Of a stretch of DNA of 64,000 nucleotides, positions 9,070 through 18,599 are shown piece by piece. Source of the stretch: JAABRB01 sp963735025 (GTDB taxonomy: Bacteria; Pseudomonadota; Gammaproteobacteria; Burkholderiales; SG8-39); NCBI GenBank assembly GCA_963735025.1, contig CAVTJG010000009.1, positions 1,798,001 to 1,862,000 on the forward strand, written 5' to 3'. Below the pieces are notes generated by a model. The model worked only from the letters and a program-made list of their open reading frames with translations, was not told the origin of the DNA and made no database searches. A program made the translations under genes and the position numbers. Every line of letters starts with the position of its first letter. The stretch's first letter is position 1.

Positions 9070-9678
9070 TCAATCCGAAGGCATTGTGTCGATGAACGTC
9101 GACCTGTCCATCAGCTTGTCGTAGTGACGTGCCAGTGCGGGGCAATCCGCGCGCCAGTCGAGATCCGGGAACCGGAACGTGAGCCAGCCCGCGCAGCATC
9201 CGACGGCGATATCGGCGAGCGAGTAGCCGGATCCGGCGCACCATGTGCGTCCTTCGAGATCGAGGTTCATCGCCCCGACACCGCGGCTCACCTTGCCGAG
9301 CTGGCGCTCGATCCACGCCGAATTCTGTTCATGGGGTGGACGCTGCCGCTCTTTGCGTGCAGCGCCACCCGCATCCAGAATGCCGTCGGCGAGCGCTTCC
9401 CAGCGGCGAACCTCGAAGCGCTCCCGATGATCGGCGGGAATCAATCGCCCGATGGGAGAAACCGCATCGAGAAACTCGACGATCACGCGCGAATCGTAAA
9501 GCGCGCTGCCGTCCTCGAGGACCAGCACCGGAACCTTGCCGAGCGGATTGTGGACCGCAAGCGCCTGCTCGGATTGCCAGGGATCGACTCGTTCGAACGT
9601 ATAGTCGATACGCTTCTCGGCGGCGACGATGCGCACCTTGCGCGCGAACGGACTGGCGAGCGAGCCAAAGAGCTTCAT
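9070..9678 (-). CDS. glutathione S-transferase family protein (YibF-like)
   Basis: 202 residues. An N-terminal thioredoxin fold (MKLFGSLASPFARKVRI, catalytic Ser/Cys region at SPFAR) contains the cis-Pro motif LGKVPVLVLEDGSALYDSRV (residues about 46-65). An all-helical C-terminal domain carries YSLADIAVGCCAGWLTFRFP. It is a cytosolic GST of the bacterial YibF/beta-like group; the substrate is unknown. It stands alone, convergent with mnmA and divergent from purB. Confidence 0.88.
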   Translation of the reverse strand: MKLFGSLASPFARKVRIVAAEKRIDYTFERVDPWQSEQALAVHNPLGKVPVLVLEDGSALYDSRVIVEFLDAVSPIGRLIPADHRERFEVRRWEALADGILDAGGAARKERQRPPHEQNSAWIERQLGKVSRGVGAMNLDLEGRTWCAGSGYSLADIAVGCCAGWLTFRFPDLDWRADCPALARHYDKLMDRSTFIDTMPSD

Positions 9679-9890
9679 GTTGTTCGTGTTGGATGAGGCG
9701 CACCGTTGATACCCGGTGCGCGGGTCGAGTCAAGCCGGGCGCAGGAGTATAGCCTACCTTCGGCAAGCCGCGGAATATGCCCTTCCGTATTCCCATGGCC
9801 CGGTGGCGATTCACTGGTGCGTGCCGTCACGCGTGTTAGAATTTTTCGTCCCGACTTCGCGGCCTGGGTTCGCGCCCGGATCGCACTCGT

Positions 9891-11276
9891 ATGTCGAACC
9901 CCGGTGGCACGCCGACCACGCCGCTCAGCGCACTCTCTCCCCTCGACGGGCGCTACCACAGGCAGCTCGAGCCGCTGCGCGCGATCCTGAGCGAGGCGGG
10001 CCTCATCCGTGCGCGGGTACGAGTCGAGGTCGAATGGTTGCTCGCGCTGGCTGACGAGCCGGCGATCGTGGAGGTTCCGCAGTTCCCGCGCGGGACGATC
10101 GACGCGCTGCGCGGACTCGTCGCCGGATTCACCGAAGCCGACGCCGAGCGCGTCAAGGCGATCGAGGCCACCACCAACCACGACGTCAAGGCCATCGAGT
10201 ACTGGCTCAAGGAAAGGTTCGCGGGCCGCAAGGAGCTGGAGAAGTCGGCGGAGTTCATTCACTTCGCCTGCACCTCCGAGGACATCAACAATCTCGCCTA
10301 CGCGCTGATGCTCTCCGAGGCGCGTGACTGGGTGATTCTTCCCGCCATCGACCGCCTCGTCCACACCCTGGTCGGGATGGCGCACGCGCATGCCGCGACG
10401 CCGATGCTTGCGCGGACGCACGGCCAGCCGGCGAGCCCGACGACGCTCGGCAAGGAAATCGCAAACGTGGTGCACCGACTGCGCCGTGCGCGCGAGAACG
10501 CGGCGGCGGTGTCGCTCACCGCGAAGATCAACGGCGCGGTCGGCAACTACAACGCCCACGTGGTCGCCTATCCGGACGTGGAATGGGAGGTGTTCGCGCG
10601 GCATTTCGTCGAGTCGCTCGGACTGAAGTTCAATCCCTACACCATCCAGATCGAGCCGCACGACGGTATCGCCGAGCTCTGCGACGCGCTGGCGCGGCTG
10701 AACACAATTCTCGTGGACCTCGATCGGGACGTGTGGGGCTATATCTCGCTCGGCTACTTCCGGCAACGGGTGGTCGCGGGCGAAGTGGGCTCGTCCACCA
10801 TGCCGCACAAGGTCAACCCGATCGACTTCGAGAATTCCGAAGGCAACCTGGGGCTCGCGAATGCGCTGCTTCGCCACCTCGCGGAAAAGCTGCCGGTGTC
10901 GCGCTGGCAGAGGGACCTCACGGATTCCACCGTGCTTCGCAACGTCGGCGTGGCGCTCGGACACTGTTTGCTCGGGTACACGGCGTGTCTGAAGGGCCTC
11001 GACAAGCTCGAGGCGGACGGCGCGCGCATGGCCGCTGAGCTGGACGAGAACTGGGAAGTGCTCGCAGAGGCCGTGCAGACCGTGATGCGTCGCTACGGCG
11101 TCGCGGGCGCCTACGAGCAGCTCAAGGACCTGACGCGCGGAAAGCGGCTGACGCGGGATGCGCTGGCGGAACTGATCCGGTCGTTGCCGATCCCGGACGC
11201 GGAACGCAAGCGGCTGCTTGCGCTCACGCCGGCGACTTACATCGGCCGCGCAGTCGACCTCGCGCGGCGCATCTGA
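9891..11276 (+). CDS. purB: adenylosuccinate lyase
   Basis: 461 residues, matching the E. coli-type PurB length (456). The fumarase/lyase signature is present as GEVGSSTMPHKVNPIDFEN (residues about 295-313). Substrate residues are in TTNHDVKAIEYWLK, HFACTSEDINN and RTHGQPASPTTLGKE. It cleaves SAICAR and adenylosuccinate in purine synthesis. ATG 9891 gives the expected start (S)NPG...LSALSPLDGRY. It converges on the cytochrome gene with only four bases between stops. Confidence 0.97.
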   Translation: MSNPGGTPTTPLSALSPLDGRYHRQLEPLRAILSEAGLIRARVRVEVEWLLALADEPAIVEVPQFPRGTIDALRGLVAGFTEADAERVKAIEATTNHDVKAIEYWLKERFAGRKELEKSAEFIHFACTSEDINNLAYALMLSEARDWVILPAIDRLVHTLVGMAHAHAATPMLARTHGQPASPTTLGKEIANVVHRLRRARENAAAVSLTAKINGAVGNYNAHVVAYPDVEWEVFARHFVESLGLKFNPYTIQIEPHDGIAELCDALARLNTILVDLDRDVWGYISLGYFRQRVVAGEVGSSTMPHKVNPIDFENSEGNLGLANALLRHLAEKLPVSRWQRDLTDSTVLRNVGVALGHCLLGYTACLKGLDKLEADGARMAAELDENWEVLAEAVQTVMRRYGVAGAYEQLKDLTRGKRLTRDALAELIRSLPIPDAERKRLLALTPATYIGRAVDLARRI

Positions 11277-11280
11277 GCGG

Positions 11281-12172
11281 TCACCCGGACTCGGATTTGG
11301 ACTTGGGCTCGTCGGGAATCGCCGGGAGCGAGCGCAGGTAGGCGATCAGCGCGGCGAGATCGGCAGGGGTGAGTTGTCCGGTGGTGTTCTTCACCACCTC
11401 ACCCATGGATGCGGCCGCCACGTCGCCGTCGGGCGTCAATCCCGTGGTCAGAAAATACTTGAGCTCGTCGTCGCTCCATTTTTTCAGGCGCGCGGGCGTC
11501 AGGTTCGGCACGCCTTTGCCGTCGGGACCCTTGCCGCCGGCGAGGCGTCGATCGGGATTCGGGCCGCCCAGAGCGTTGCGCGGCGTGTGGCATTCACCGC
11601 AGTGACCTAGTGCCTGGACCAAATAGGCGCCCCGGTTCACGACCTCGGATGATGCGGGGTCGGGCTTGAAGGGGCCGGGCTGGAAGTAGAGCCATTTCCA
11701 CGGGGTGACGAGCCAGCGCCAGCTGTACGGCGCTTGCAGGTCATGTGCGCGGCTTGCCTTGTCGCTGGGCGGAATCGTGCGGAGATATGCCCACAGGTCT
11801 CGCAGGTCGGCGTCCGTAATCTTCGTGAAAGACGTGTACGGAAATGCCGGAAAGTAGTTGGCGCCCTCCGGGCTCACTCCCTCGCGCATCGCTCGAACGA
11901 AGTCCGCTTCCTTCCAGTTTCCGATTCCCGCCTGTGGATGCGGCGTGATGTTCGGCCCGTAGAAAGTCCCGAACGGCGTCTTCAATGCACGACCGCCCGC
12001 ATAGCGGACTGCGCCCTCTTTCTCCTCGGTGTGACAGGCGACGCAGCCGCCGGCTTTCGCGAGGTACTCGCCATGCTTCGGGTCGCCCTGCTGGGCGGCC
12101 GCGCCGCCGGCGCATCGCCATCAGGAAGAGCGCAGTCTTGCCCAACACCAGCAGCAAATATCCGGAATGCAC
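11281..12172 (-). pseudogene. diheme c-type cytochrome with a frame break near the signal peptide
   Basis: The downstream frame encodes a periplasmic diheme cytochrome c: heme 1 is CVACH (about 12040) in GEYLAKAGGCVACHTEEKEG and heme 2 is CGECH in ALGHCGECHTPRNALGG, with Met-ligand regions typical of this class. No start codon exists in that frame, and a TGA lies at 12121-12123. A hydrophobic signal-like stretch (HSGYLLLVLGKTALFLMAM, possible GTG at 12172) sits in the neighbouring frame. Removing one base near 12100-12118 would join the two. It is either a decayed gene or a consensus error. It lies downstream of the cytochrome c' gene, as is common in proteobacteria, but directly behind that gene's terminator. 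Confidence 0.75.
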
Positions 12173-12186
12173 AGTGGAAGTCTGCC

Positions 12187-12217
12187 GGAAAAAAGAAGAC
12201 CCCGCCGAAGCGGGGTC
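12187..12217 (-). terminator. rho-independent terminator of the cytochrome c' gene
   Basis: On the minus strand, GACCCCGC-TTCG-GCGGGGTC forms a perfect 8-bp stem capped by a UUCG tetraloop (12198-12217), followed by TTCTTTTTTCC. It sits about 20 bases after the cytochrome c' stop at 12239. This is the clearest intrinsic terminator in the window. Confidence 0.92.
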
Positions 12218-12238
12218 CGTTCTGCTCAACCGCACGAG

Positions 12239-12701
12239 CTACTGTTTCTCGCGGAATTCGTCGTGGCAGGCGCCGCACGACTTTCCGATGCCTCCGATCG
12301 CCGCTTTCATCTTGCCTTCGTCGCCGCTCTTCGATGCCTCGACGAGCTGGGCAACGGCGGATTGGAAATGCTCCTGCGCTTCCTTGAACTTGCCGGGTTC
12401 CGACCAGATCACAGGTAATGCACGCGTCTTTGCGCTCGTACCCTTGGTGCTCTCGGCGAAGTTGTCCCAGGCCATCTTGTCGAGGACATCCAGATACGCG
12501 GCATTCCGCGCGACCACTTGCGCATTGAACGGAATTTTGCCTTGGGCCATGCCCCCGAGCGGCCCGAAATACTTGCCCTGCAGGGTCATTGCCGCTTGCC
12601 GCTGCTTGACCATGGCTTCCGGGCTTCTGGGCATGGGCCGTGAACGCGAAACTTGTGCCCAGGGCGAGGGCCAGACCGGCCGTAACAATCCTAAAATTCA
12701 T
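12239..12701 (-). pseudogene. cytochrome c' with a single-base frame break after the signal peptide
   Basis: The start at ATG 12701 is fixed by AGGAGGAG just upstream and a clean signal peptide (MNFRIVTAGLALALGTSFAF, ending TAHAQ). The mature part is in the next frame: EAMVKQRQAAMTLQGKYFGP to the C-terminal heme site KSCGACHDEFREKQ. This is the four-helix cytochrome c' pattern, in which the heme iron is five-coordinate and can bind NO. Deleting one base in CCCGG (about 12627-12631) restores Q-K-P-E-A-M-V. Cytochrome c' protects against NO in denitrifiers, which fits the organism; the break may be a sequencing error. Confidence 0.82.
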
Positions 12702-12872
12702 CGAATACTCCTCCTGTTGGGTTGGATGCGGGGGGAGGCCAAATGAGAGGTTCCGCCACGCTGAATGTTACAACACGCTGCGCGGGCAAACTATTCCACC
12801 GGTGGATTGCGGGGTCGCGAAATCATTCAGCTGCCCCGCTGCCGAGGTGCCCGGACCGGCGGCGCGTCGTGA

Positions 12873-13805
12873 TCAGACGACGGCTTCCTGCTTCTTATCG
12901 CGCACGGGCTTGACGAGATCCTCGCGCTTGACGCCGAGCCAGCGGACCAGCGGCGCCATCACGAGGACCGAGGAATAGATCCCGAACAGGATGCCGATGG
13001 TCAGCGCGACTGCGAAGTAGTGCAGCGCCTCGCCGCCGAAAATCAGCATCGACAGCACGACGGTCTGCGTCGTGCCGTGCGTGATGATGGTGCGCGAGAT
13101 GGTGCGGGTGATCGCGTTGTCGATCACCTCGTTCACCGGCGTCTTGCGCATCTTGCGGAAATTCTCCCGGATCCGGTCCGCGATCACCACCGACTCGTTG
13201 ACCGAGTAGCCGAGGACGGCCAGCACGGCGGCCAGCACCGGAAGCGAGAACTCCCACTGGAATAACGCGAAGAAGCCCAGGATGATCACCACGTCGTGCA
13301 GGTTGGCGATGATCGCGGAGACGCCGAATTTCCACTCGAAGCGCAGCGCGAGATACGCGACGATGCCGAGCGCGGTGACGAGCAGAGCGAGCGCGCCGTT
13401 CTCCGCGAGTTCTTTCCCGACCTGCGGGCCGACGAATTCGACGCGTCGCAACTCGGCCGTGCTGTCGACCGCAGTGAGCTTCTCCATCACGGCCTTCGAC
13501 AGGTCCGACGTCGATTGCCCCTCCTTGAGCGGCATGCGGATCAGCACATCGCGGGACGTGCCGAAATTCTGCACTTGCACGTCGGAGTATCCGGCCGTAT
13601 CGAGCGCGGCGCGAATGGCCTGGACATCGGCGGCCTGCTTGTAGGCGACCTCGATGACCGTGCCGCCGGTGAACTCGATGGAAAACGCCAGGCCTCGTGT
13701 CGCAAGGAACGCCACGGCGGCGATGAAGGTGACGAGCGAGATGATGTTGAACACCAGCGCATACCGCATGAACGGAATGTCGCGCCGGATCTTGAAGAAT
13801 TCCAT
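12873..13805 (-). CDS. secF: protein translocase subunit SecF
   Basis: 310 residues with six membrane spans. The N-terminal MEFFKIRRDIPFMRYALVF is followed by the periplasmic P1 domain, starting FSIEFTGGTVIEV. The conserved GYSVNESVVIADRIRENFRK motif and a NAITRTISRT segment follow. SecF forms a complex with SecD that uses the proton gradient to drive late steps of Sec export. It lies ten bases after secD in the queA-tgt-yajC-secD-secF order. Confidence 0.96.
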   Translation of the reverse strand: MEFFKIRRDIPFMRYALVFNIISLVTFIAAVAFLATRGLAFSIEFTGGTVIEVAYKQAADVQAIRAALDTAGYSDVQVQNFGTSRDVLIRMPLKEGQSTSDLSKAVMEKLTAVDSTAELRRVEFVGPQVGKELAENGALALLVTALGIVAYLALRFEWKFGVSAIIANLHDVVIILGFFALFQWEFSLPVLAAVLAVLGYSVNESVVIADRIRENFRKMRKTPVNEVIDNAITRTISRTIITHGTTQTVVLSMLIFGGEALHYFAVALTIGILFGIYSSVLVMAPLVRWLGVKREDLVKPVRDKKQEAVV

Positions 13806-13815
13806 TAGGCGCCCC

Positions 13816-15675
13816 TCACTTCCATTCGGTATTGCCTATCGCGATCGCCTCGACCTTGCGGCGCGACCCGTAGTAGAGATTCGCCAGGGCACGCGATACG
13901 ACGATCGCCGAGAAGATCGACGTCAGGATGCCCAGGCAGTACACCACGGCAAACCCGCGCACCGGCCCCGAGCCGAAGATGAGCAAGGCGAGGCCCGCGA
14001 TCAGCGACGTGATGTTCGAGTCAAGGATCGTCCCGAACGCGCGCTCGTAGCCGGTCGCGATCGCGGCCTGCGGCGACTGGCCGGCACGCAGTTCCTCGCG
14101 GATACGCTCGTTGATCAGGACGTTGGCGTCGATTGCCATGCCGAGCGTCAGCGCGATGGCGGCGATACCGGGCAGCGTCAGCGTGGCCTGCAGCAGCGAC
14201 AGCAGCGCGATCAGGAACAGCAGGTTCGCGGAGAGCGCGATCGCCGAGAAGACGCCGAAGACCTGGTAGTAGAGGATGATGAACACGATGATGGCGATGA
14301 AGCCCCACAGCGTGGACTGGAGACCCCTTTCGATGTTCTCCGCCCCGAGGCTCGGGCCGACCGTGCGCTCCTCCACGATCTCCATGGGCGCCGCAAGCGC
14401 GCCGGCGCGCAGGAGCAACGCCACATCGTTTGCTTCCTGAGTGCTCATCCGGCCGCTGATCTGGACCCGTCCGCCGCCGATCTCGGTGCGGATGACCGGC
14501 GCCGTCACGACCTCGCCCTTGCCGCGCTCGATGAGCAGGATCGCCATCCGTTTGCCGACGTTGTCGCGCGTGACGTCGCGGAAGATGCGCGCGCCGGTCG
14601 AATCGAGCGTGAGATGAACCGCCGGCTCGTTGGTCTGGGGGTCGAAGCCGGGCTGCGCATCGGTGAGCCGCTCGCCGGTGAGCACGACCTGCTTCTTGAC
14701 GAGCAGCGGGGCGCCGTTGCGCTCGATGTAGAACTCGTCGCCGAAGGGGACCTGTCCCGACTGCGCGGCGGTGAGCGCCGTGGGGTTCATGTTGTCCTCG
14801 TCGACCATCCGGATTTCCAGCGTCGCCGTTCGCCCGAGGATCTTCTTGGCCTGCGCCGTATCCTGGACGCCGGGGAGCTGGACCACGATGCGATCGGCGC
14901 CCTGCTGCTGGATCACGGGCTCGGCCACCCCGAGCTCGTTCACCCGGTTGTTGAGCGTGCTGATGTTCTGCTTGATCGCGGATTCCTGGATGCGCTTCTC
15001 GGCCTCGGGTCGGATGGTGACGGCGAGCCGCGGTTCGGCTGCGTCGCCGGTCTCCGCGATGGCGAGATCGGGCAGATTGTCGAGAATGAGGCGACGCGCC
15101 TGGGCGCGGGTCTCCGCATCGCGGAATTTCACGACGATGGTCTGCCCCTCCCGCGATATCCCGGTGTGGCGGATGCGCTTGTCGCGCATCTGGGTCCGGA
15201 TGTCGCCGGTATAGGAATCGAGACGCTTCGTGAGCGCGCCGCGCATGTCGACCTGAAAGAGGAAGTGCACGCCGCCGCGCAGGTCCAGTCCGAGATACAT
15301 CGGCAGCGCGTGAATGGCGGTGAGCCAGGCCGGCGAGCGCGACACGAGATTCAGCGCGACTGTGTAGGACGGATCGTCCTTGGCGGGATTGAGCTCCGAG
15401 TCGACGACGTCGCGTGCACGAAGCTGCGCATCGGTGTCGGCAAACCTGATCCGGATCGTATTGGTGTCGAGCTGGGAGCCCGTGTACTCGAGATTCGCGC
15501 GGCGCAACGCTGCTTCGGCGCGTCCGAGCGTATCGGTGTCGATCCGGACCGTCGCCTTGGCGCTCGAGATCTGCACGGCTGGCGCTTCGCCGAAAAAGTT
15601 CGGCAGCGTGTACAGGATGCCGAGCACGAGCGCGACAGCCACGGTGGCGTAGACCCAGACGGGATAACGGTTCAT
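13816..15675 (-). CDS. secD: protein translocase subunit SecD
   Basis: 619 residues, close to E. coli SecD (615). It starts MNRYPVWVYATVAVALVLG. A large periplasmic P1 region begins at GLDLRGGVHFLFQVDM (residues about 130-145), and the C-terminal six-span RND-like core contains GMAIDANVLINERIREEL. It works with SecF and YajC at the SecYEG translocon. Its frame is intact over the full length. Confidence 0.97.
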   Translation of the reverse strand: MNRYPVWVYATVAVALVLGILYTLPNFFGEAPAVQISSAKATVRIDTDTLGRAEAALRRANLEYTGSQLDTNTIRIRFADTDAQLRARDVVDSELNPAKDDPSYTVALNLVSRSPAWLTAIHALPMYLGLDLRGGVHFLFQVDMRGALTKRLDSYTGDIRTQMRDKRIRHTGISREGQTIVVKFRDAETRAQARRLILDNLPDLAIAETGDAAEPRLAVTIRPEAEKRIQESAIKQNISTLNNRVNELGVAEPVIQQQGADRIVVQLPGVQDTAQAKKILGRTATLEIRMVDEDNMNPTALTAAQSGQVPFGDEFYIERNGAPLLVKKQVVLTGERLTDAQPGFDPQTNEPAVHLTLDSTGARIFRDVTRDNVGKRMAILLIERGKGEVVTAPVIRTEIGGGRVQISGRMSTQEANDVALLLRAGALAAPMEIVEERTVGPSLGAENIERGLQSTLWGFIAIIVFIILYYQVFGVFSAIALSANLLFLIALLSLLQATLTLPGIAAIALTLGMAIDANVLINERIREELRAGQSPQAAIATGYERAFGTILDSNITSLIAGLALLIFGSGPVRGFAVVYCLGILTSIFSAIVVSRALANLYYGSRRKVEAIAIGNTEWK

Positions 15676-15785
15676 TGCCGGATGAGGTGTGACGCGTGAG
15701 GGATAGGGCGCGAGGAGCGGAAAGTCGGGACGCGAGTCGAGCCTCGTCGACCCACGGTCCTCACTCGTTGCTCAATTCTCGTTGC

Positions 15786-16112
15786 TCAAAGGGACTTGAG
15801 GGTGCCCTTCGGCAGCACCGTCTGCACGGCCGACCGCTGCACCACGATCTCGGTGTTTTCGGCGATCTCCAGCGTGACGTATGCGTCCGAGACCTTTGTA
15901 ATGCGGCCGATCATCCCGCCGCCGGCGACGATCTCGTCGCCCTTCTGAAGACCCTCCACGAGCGCCTTGTGCTCCTTGGCGCGTTTCATCTGCGGGCGCA
16001 CCATGACGAACCAGAGCACGACGAACATGAGGATCATCATGATCGTCAGCGACATCGGGTCGCCGCCTCCGCCGGAAGCCGGGGCCTGCGCGTAAGCGTT
16101 GCTGATGAACAC
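15786..16112 (-). CDS. yajC: preprotein translocase accessory subunit YajC
   Basis: 108 residues when started at GTG 16112, giving the classic VFISNAYAQA opening; GGAGA stands five bases upstream. One membrane span (MSLTIMMILMFVVLWFVMV) is followed by RPQMKRAKEHK and a small basic/beta domain (GDEIVAGGGMIGRI). YajC associates with SecDF. In-frame codons farther upstream lack a ribosome-binding site. Confidence 0.95.
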   Translation of the reverse strand: MFISNAYAQAPASGGGGDPMSLTIMMILMFVVLWFVMVRPQMKRAKEHKALVEGLQKGDEIVAGGGMIGRITKVSDAYVTLEIAENTEIVVQRSAVQTVLPKGTLKSL

Positions 16113-16165
16113 GGGCGTCTCCGTTGCCTGTAAAAGAAACCACGGGATTATACCCCCGGGCGGGC

Positions 16166-17293
16166 TCACGGCGAGACTAATCCGATTGCTCCGCGATCAG
16201 CTGGCGGGTCGCGCGGAACTCGGCGGCGAAGGCGGCGTAGCGGCCCGCGCGCGATCGCCGCCCTGGCTTCCGCCATCAGTCTGAAATAGAAGTGCAGGTT
16301 GTGAATGGTCCCGAGCCGGGCGCCGAGGATCTCGTTCACGCGCTGAAGGTGGTGGAGATAGGCACGCGAGAAGTTCCGGCATGCGTAGCAAGCGCATTCT
16401 GCGTCGAGCGGTCCGGTGTCGGTGCGGTGGCGCGCGTTGCGGATCTTGATGTCGCCCCGGCGCGTAAACAGCCATCCGTTGCGTGCATTGCGCGTGGGCA
16501 GCACGCAGTCGAACATGTCGATTCCCGCTGCAATGCCGTCCAGGAGGTCCTCGGGCGTGCCGACGCCCATGAGGTAGCGGGGCCGGTCCTCGGGGAGCCG
16601 CGGCCCCGTGTGCTGCAGGATCCGCAGCATGTCCGCCTTCGGTTCGCCCACCGAGAGTCCGCCGATCGCGTAGCCGTCGAATCCGATGGCGGCCAGGCCG
16701 GCCAGCGACTCGTCCCGCAAGGTTTCGTGCATCCCGCCCTGCACGATGCCGAAGAGCGCGTTCGGATTGCCCTCGTGCGATCGCCGCGACCGCTCGGCCC
16801 AGCGCAGCGACAATCGCATCGAATCGGCGGCCTCGCGCTCGTTCGCGGGATACGGGGTGCACTCGTCGAGAACCATGACCACGTCGGAATCGAGCGCGCG
16901 CTGGATGCGCATCGACTCTTCCGGCGTGAGGAACATCCGGTCCCCGTTCACCGGGGACGCGAAATGCACCCCTTCCTCGGTGATCCGCCGCAGCTTGCCG
17001 AGGCTGAACACCTGGAAGCCGCCCGAGTCGGTGAGGATGGGTCGCTCCCAGCCCATGAATCCGTGCAGCCCCCCGTGCGCCGCGATGACCTCCACCCCGG
17101 GACGCAGCCACAGGTGAAACGTGTTGCCAAGCACGATCGACGCGCCGAGTTCGCGTAGCTCGGCGGGACTCATCGCCTTGACACTCCCGTAGGTGCCGAC
17201 GGGCATGAAGACCGGGGTCTCCACCGCGCCGTGCGCGAGCTCGAGGGTGCCACTGCGCGCATGACCGTCGCGATGGGAGAGCGTGAACTTCAC
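16166..17293 (-). CDS. tgt: queuine tRNA-ribosyltransferase, C-terminus frame-shifted
   Basis: Tgt replaces G34 of GUN-anticodon tRNAs with preQ1. Catalytic Asp residues are in LTDSGGFQVFSL and in GIDMFDCVLPTRNARNG. The zinc site is C-x-C-x2-C (AECACYACRNF) plus the His of GTIHNLHFYF. It starts at GTG 17293, overlapping the queA stop. The last about 25 codons as read (GPLRRLRRRV...) are not Tgt-like. Removing one base in GGCCC at 16242-16246 yields RYAAFAAEFRATRQ and a TAG at 16177-16179, the expected end. So the frame break affects only the tail and is probably a sequence error. Confidence 0.92.
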   Translation of the reverse strand: MKFTLSHRDGHARSGTLELAHGAVETPVFMPVGTYGSVKAMSPAELRELGASIVLGNTFHLWLRPGVEVIAAHGGLHGFMGWERPILTDSGGFQVFSLGKLRRITEEGVHFASPVNGDRMFLTPEESMRIQRALDSDVVMVLDECTPYPANEREAADSMRLSLRWAERSRRSHEGNPNALFGIVQGGMHETLRDESLAGLAAIGFDGYAIGGLSVGEPKADMLRILQHTGPRLPEDRPRYLMGVGTPEDLLDGIAAGIDMFDCVLPTRNARNGWLFTRRGDIKIRNARHRTDTGPLDAECACYACRNFSRAYLHHLQRVNEILGARLGTIHNLHFYFRLMAEARAAIARGPLRRLRRRVPRDPPADRGAIGLVSP

Positions 17294-18375
17294 GCCGGCA
17301 TTGTAGCAACGGGGGTCATGCGCTCCGCGTCGTTTCGGTCGATCAGCATCGCATCGCCGTAGCTGAAGAAGCGGTACCGCTCCGCGATCGCGTGGCGATA
17401 GGCACGCCGGATCGGCGTCATTCCCGCGAATGCAGAAACGAGCATGAGCAGGGTCGACCGCGGAAGATGGAAGTTGGTGATCAGGCGATCGACGATCCGG
17501 AACCGGAACCCGGGCGTGATGAAGAGATCGGTCTCGGCGGCGCCCGGCGCGAGCGCGCCGTGCCGCGCGGCGCTTTCCAGCGCTCTCAGGCTGGTGGTGC
17601 CCACAGCGACGACGCGGTGCCCGCCCGCTCGCGCCGCCGCCACCGCGTCGATCGTCGCCTGCGGGATCTCGTACCATTCGCTGTGCATGCGGTGCTCGGC
17701 GATGCGCGCCGCGCGCACCGGCTGGAATGTGCCGGCGCCGACGTGCAGCGTGAGAAAGGCAGTCCGCACGTCTCCCTCCCGCAGCCGGTTCAGCATCTCC
17801 GCGTCGAAATGCAACCCGGCAGTCGGTGCCGCGACCGCGCCCGGCGTGCGTGCGTAGACGGTCTGATAGCGGACTTCGTCGGCGGCATCCGGCGTGTGGC
17901 CGATATAGGGCGGCAGGGGAAGCGTGCCGAAGTTTGCGAGGAGCGTCAGGACGGGGCGAACGTCGTGGAAACGGAGGCGGAACAGATCGTCCTCGCGGCT
18001 GGTCACTTCGGCATCGAACGCATCCGCGAGGCGCAGGCGCGCGCCGGCCGGGGGCGCATTGCTCGCGCGGATCTGGGCAAGCGCTTCATGCGCGCCGAGT
18101 ACGCGCTCGACGAGGACCTCGACACGACCCCCCGTCGCACGCACTCCCGCCAGACGCGCCTTGATCACCTTCGTGTCGTTGAACACGAGCGTGTCGCCGG
18201 CCAAAAGGAATCGCGGCAGCTCCGTGATTGCGTGGTCGGAGATCGCATCGCCCGCGAGGCGCAGAAGCCGACCGTCCGTGCGGGCGGGCGTCGGGTGCTG
18301 CGCGATCAGTTCGGCGGGCAGCTCGTAGTCGAAATCCTCGAGCGCGAGCTCTGCCGGTTGCTGGGGGTCGGTCAT
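17290..18375 (-). CDS. queA: S-adenosylmethionine:tRNA ribosyltransferase-isomerase
   Basis: 361 residues from ATG 18375 (MTDPQQPAELALEDFDYELP). Family landmarks are LIAQHP, GDTLVFNDTKVIKARL, PTAGLHFD, LHVGAGTFQPVR, HSEWYEI and VGTTSLRALES. QueA makes epoxyqueuosine from preQ1-tRNA and AdoMet, acting directly after Tgt, whose gene overlaps its stop. Longer in-frame starts would run toward the divergent tRNA-Leu and are not supported. Confidence 0.96.
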   Translation of the reverse strand: MTDPQQPAELALEDFDYELPAELIAQHPTPARTDGRLLRLAGDAISDHAITELPRFLLAGDTLVFNDTKVIKARLAGVRATGGRVEVLVERVLGAHEALAQIRASNAPPAGARLRLADAFDAEVTSREDDLFRLRFHDVRPVLTLLANFGTLPLPPYIGHTPDAADEVRYQTVYARTPGAVAAPTAGLHFDAEMLNRLREGDVRTAFLTLHVGAGTFQPVRAARIAEHRMHSEWYEIPQATIDAVAAARAGGHRVVAVGTTSLRALESAARHGALAPGAAETDLFITPGFRFRIVDRLITNFHLPRSTLLMLVSAFAGMTPIRRAYRHAIAERYRFFSYGDAMLIDRNDAERMTPVATMPA

Positions 18376-18397
18376 TGCAACATAATCGCGCACTCGT

Positions 18398-18484
18398 GCC
18401 GGGATGGCGGAACTGGTAGACGCACGGGACTCAAAATCCCGCGCCAGCAATGGCGTGAGAGTTCGATTCTCTCTCCCGGCACCA
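18398..18484 (+). tRNA. tRNA-Leu (anticodon CAA)
   Basis: 87 bases including an encoded 3' CCA. The acceptor arm GCCGGGA pairs with TCCCGGC, discriminator A. The anticodon stem CGGGA/TCCCG encloses the loop CTCAAAA, giving CAA for the UUG codon. The long variable arm expected of a class II tRNA is present (GCGCCAGCAATGGCGT). The T-loop is TTCGATT. It is divergent from queA and is the last core feature before the accessory stretch. Confidence 0.97.
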
Positions 18485-18599
18485 TGTCTCAGAGGGGAAA
18501 TCGGGAATTTTCGATATTCATTCCCCTAACCATTCACCCAGTTGAATCCTCTCTTCGGACAGTGATTTGAGGTTGGTCCGGTTTCTCGACACTTCTGAA

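Noticed and set aside
13654..15699. 681-codon plus-strand frame over secD
   Set aside because: Antisense shadow of an unmistakable secD gene.
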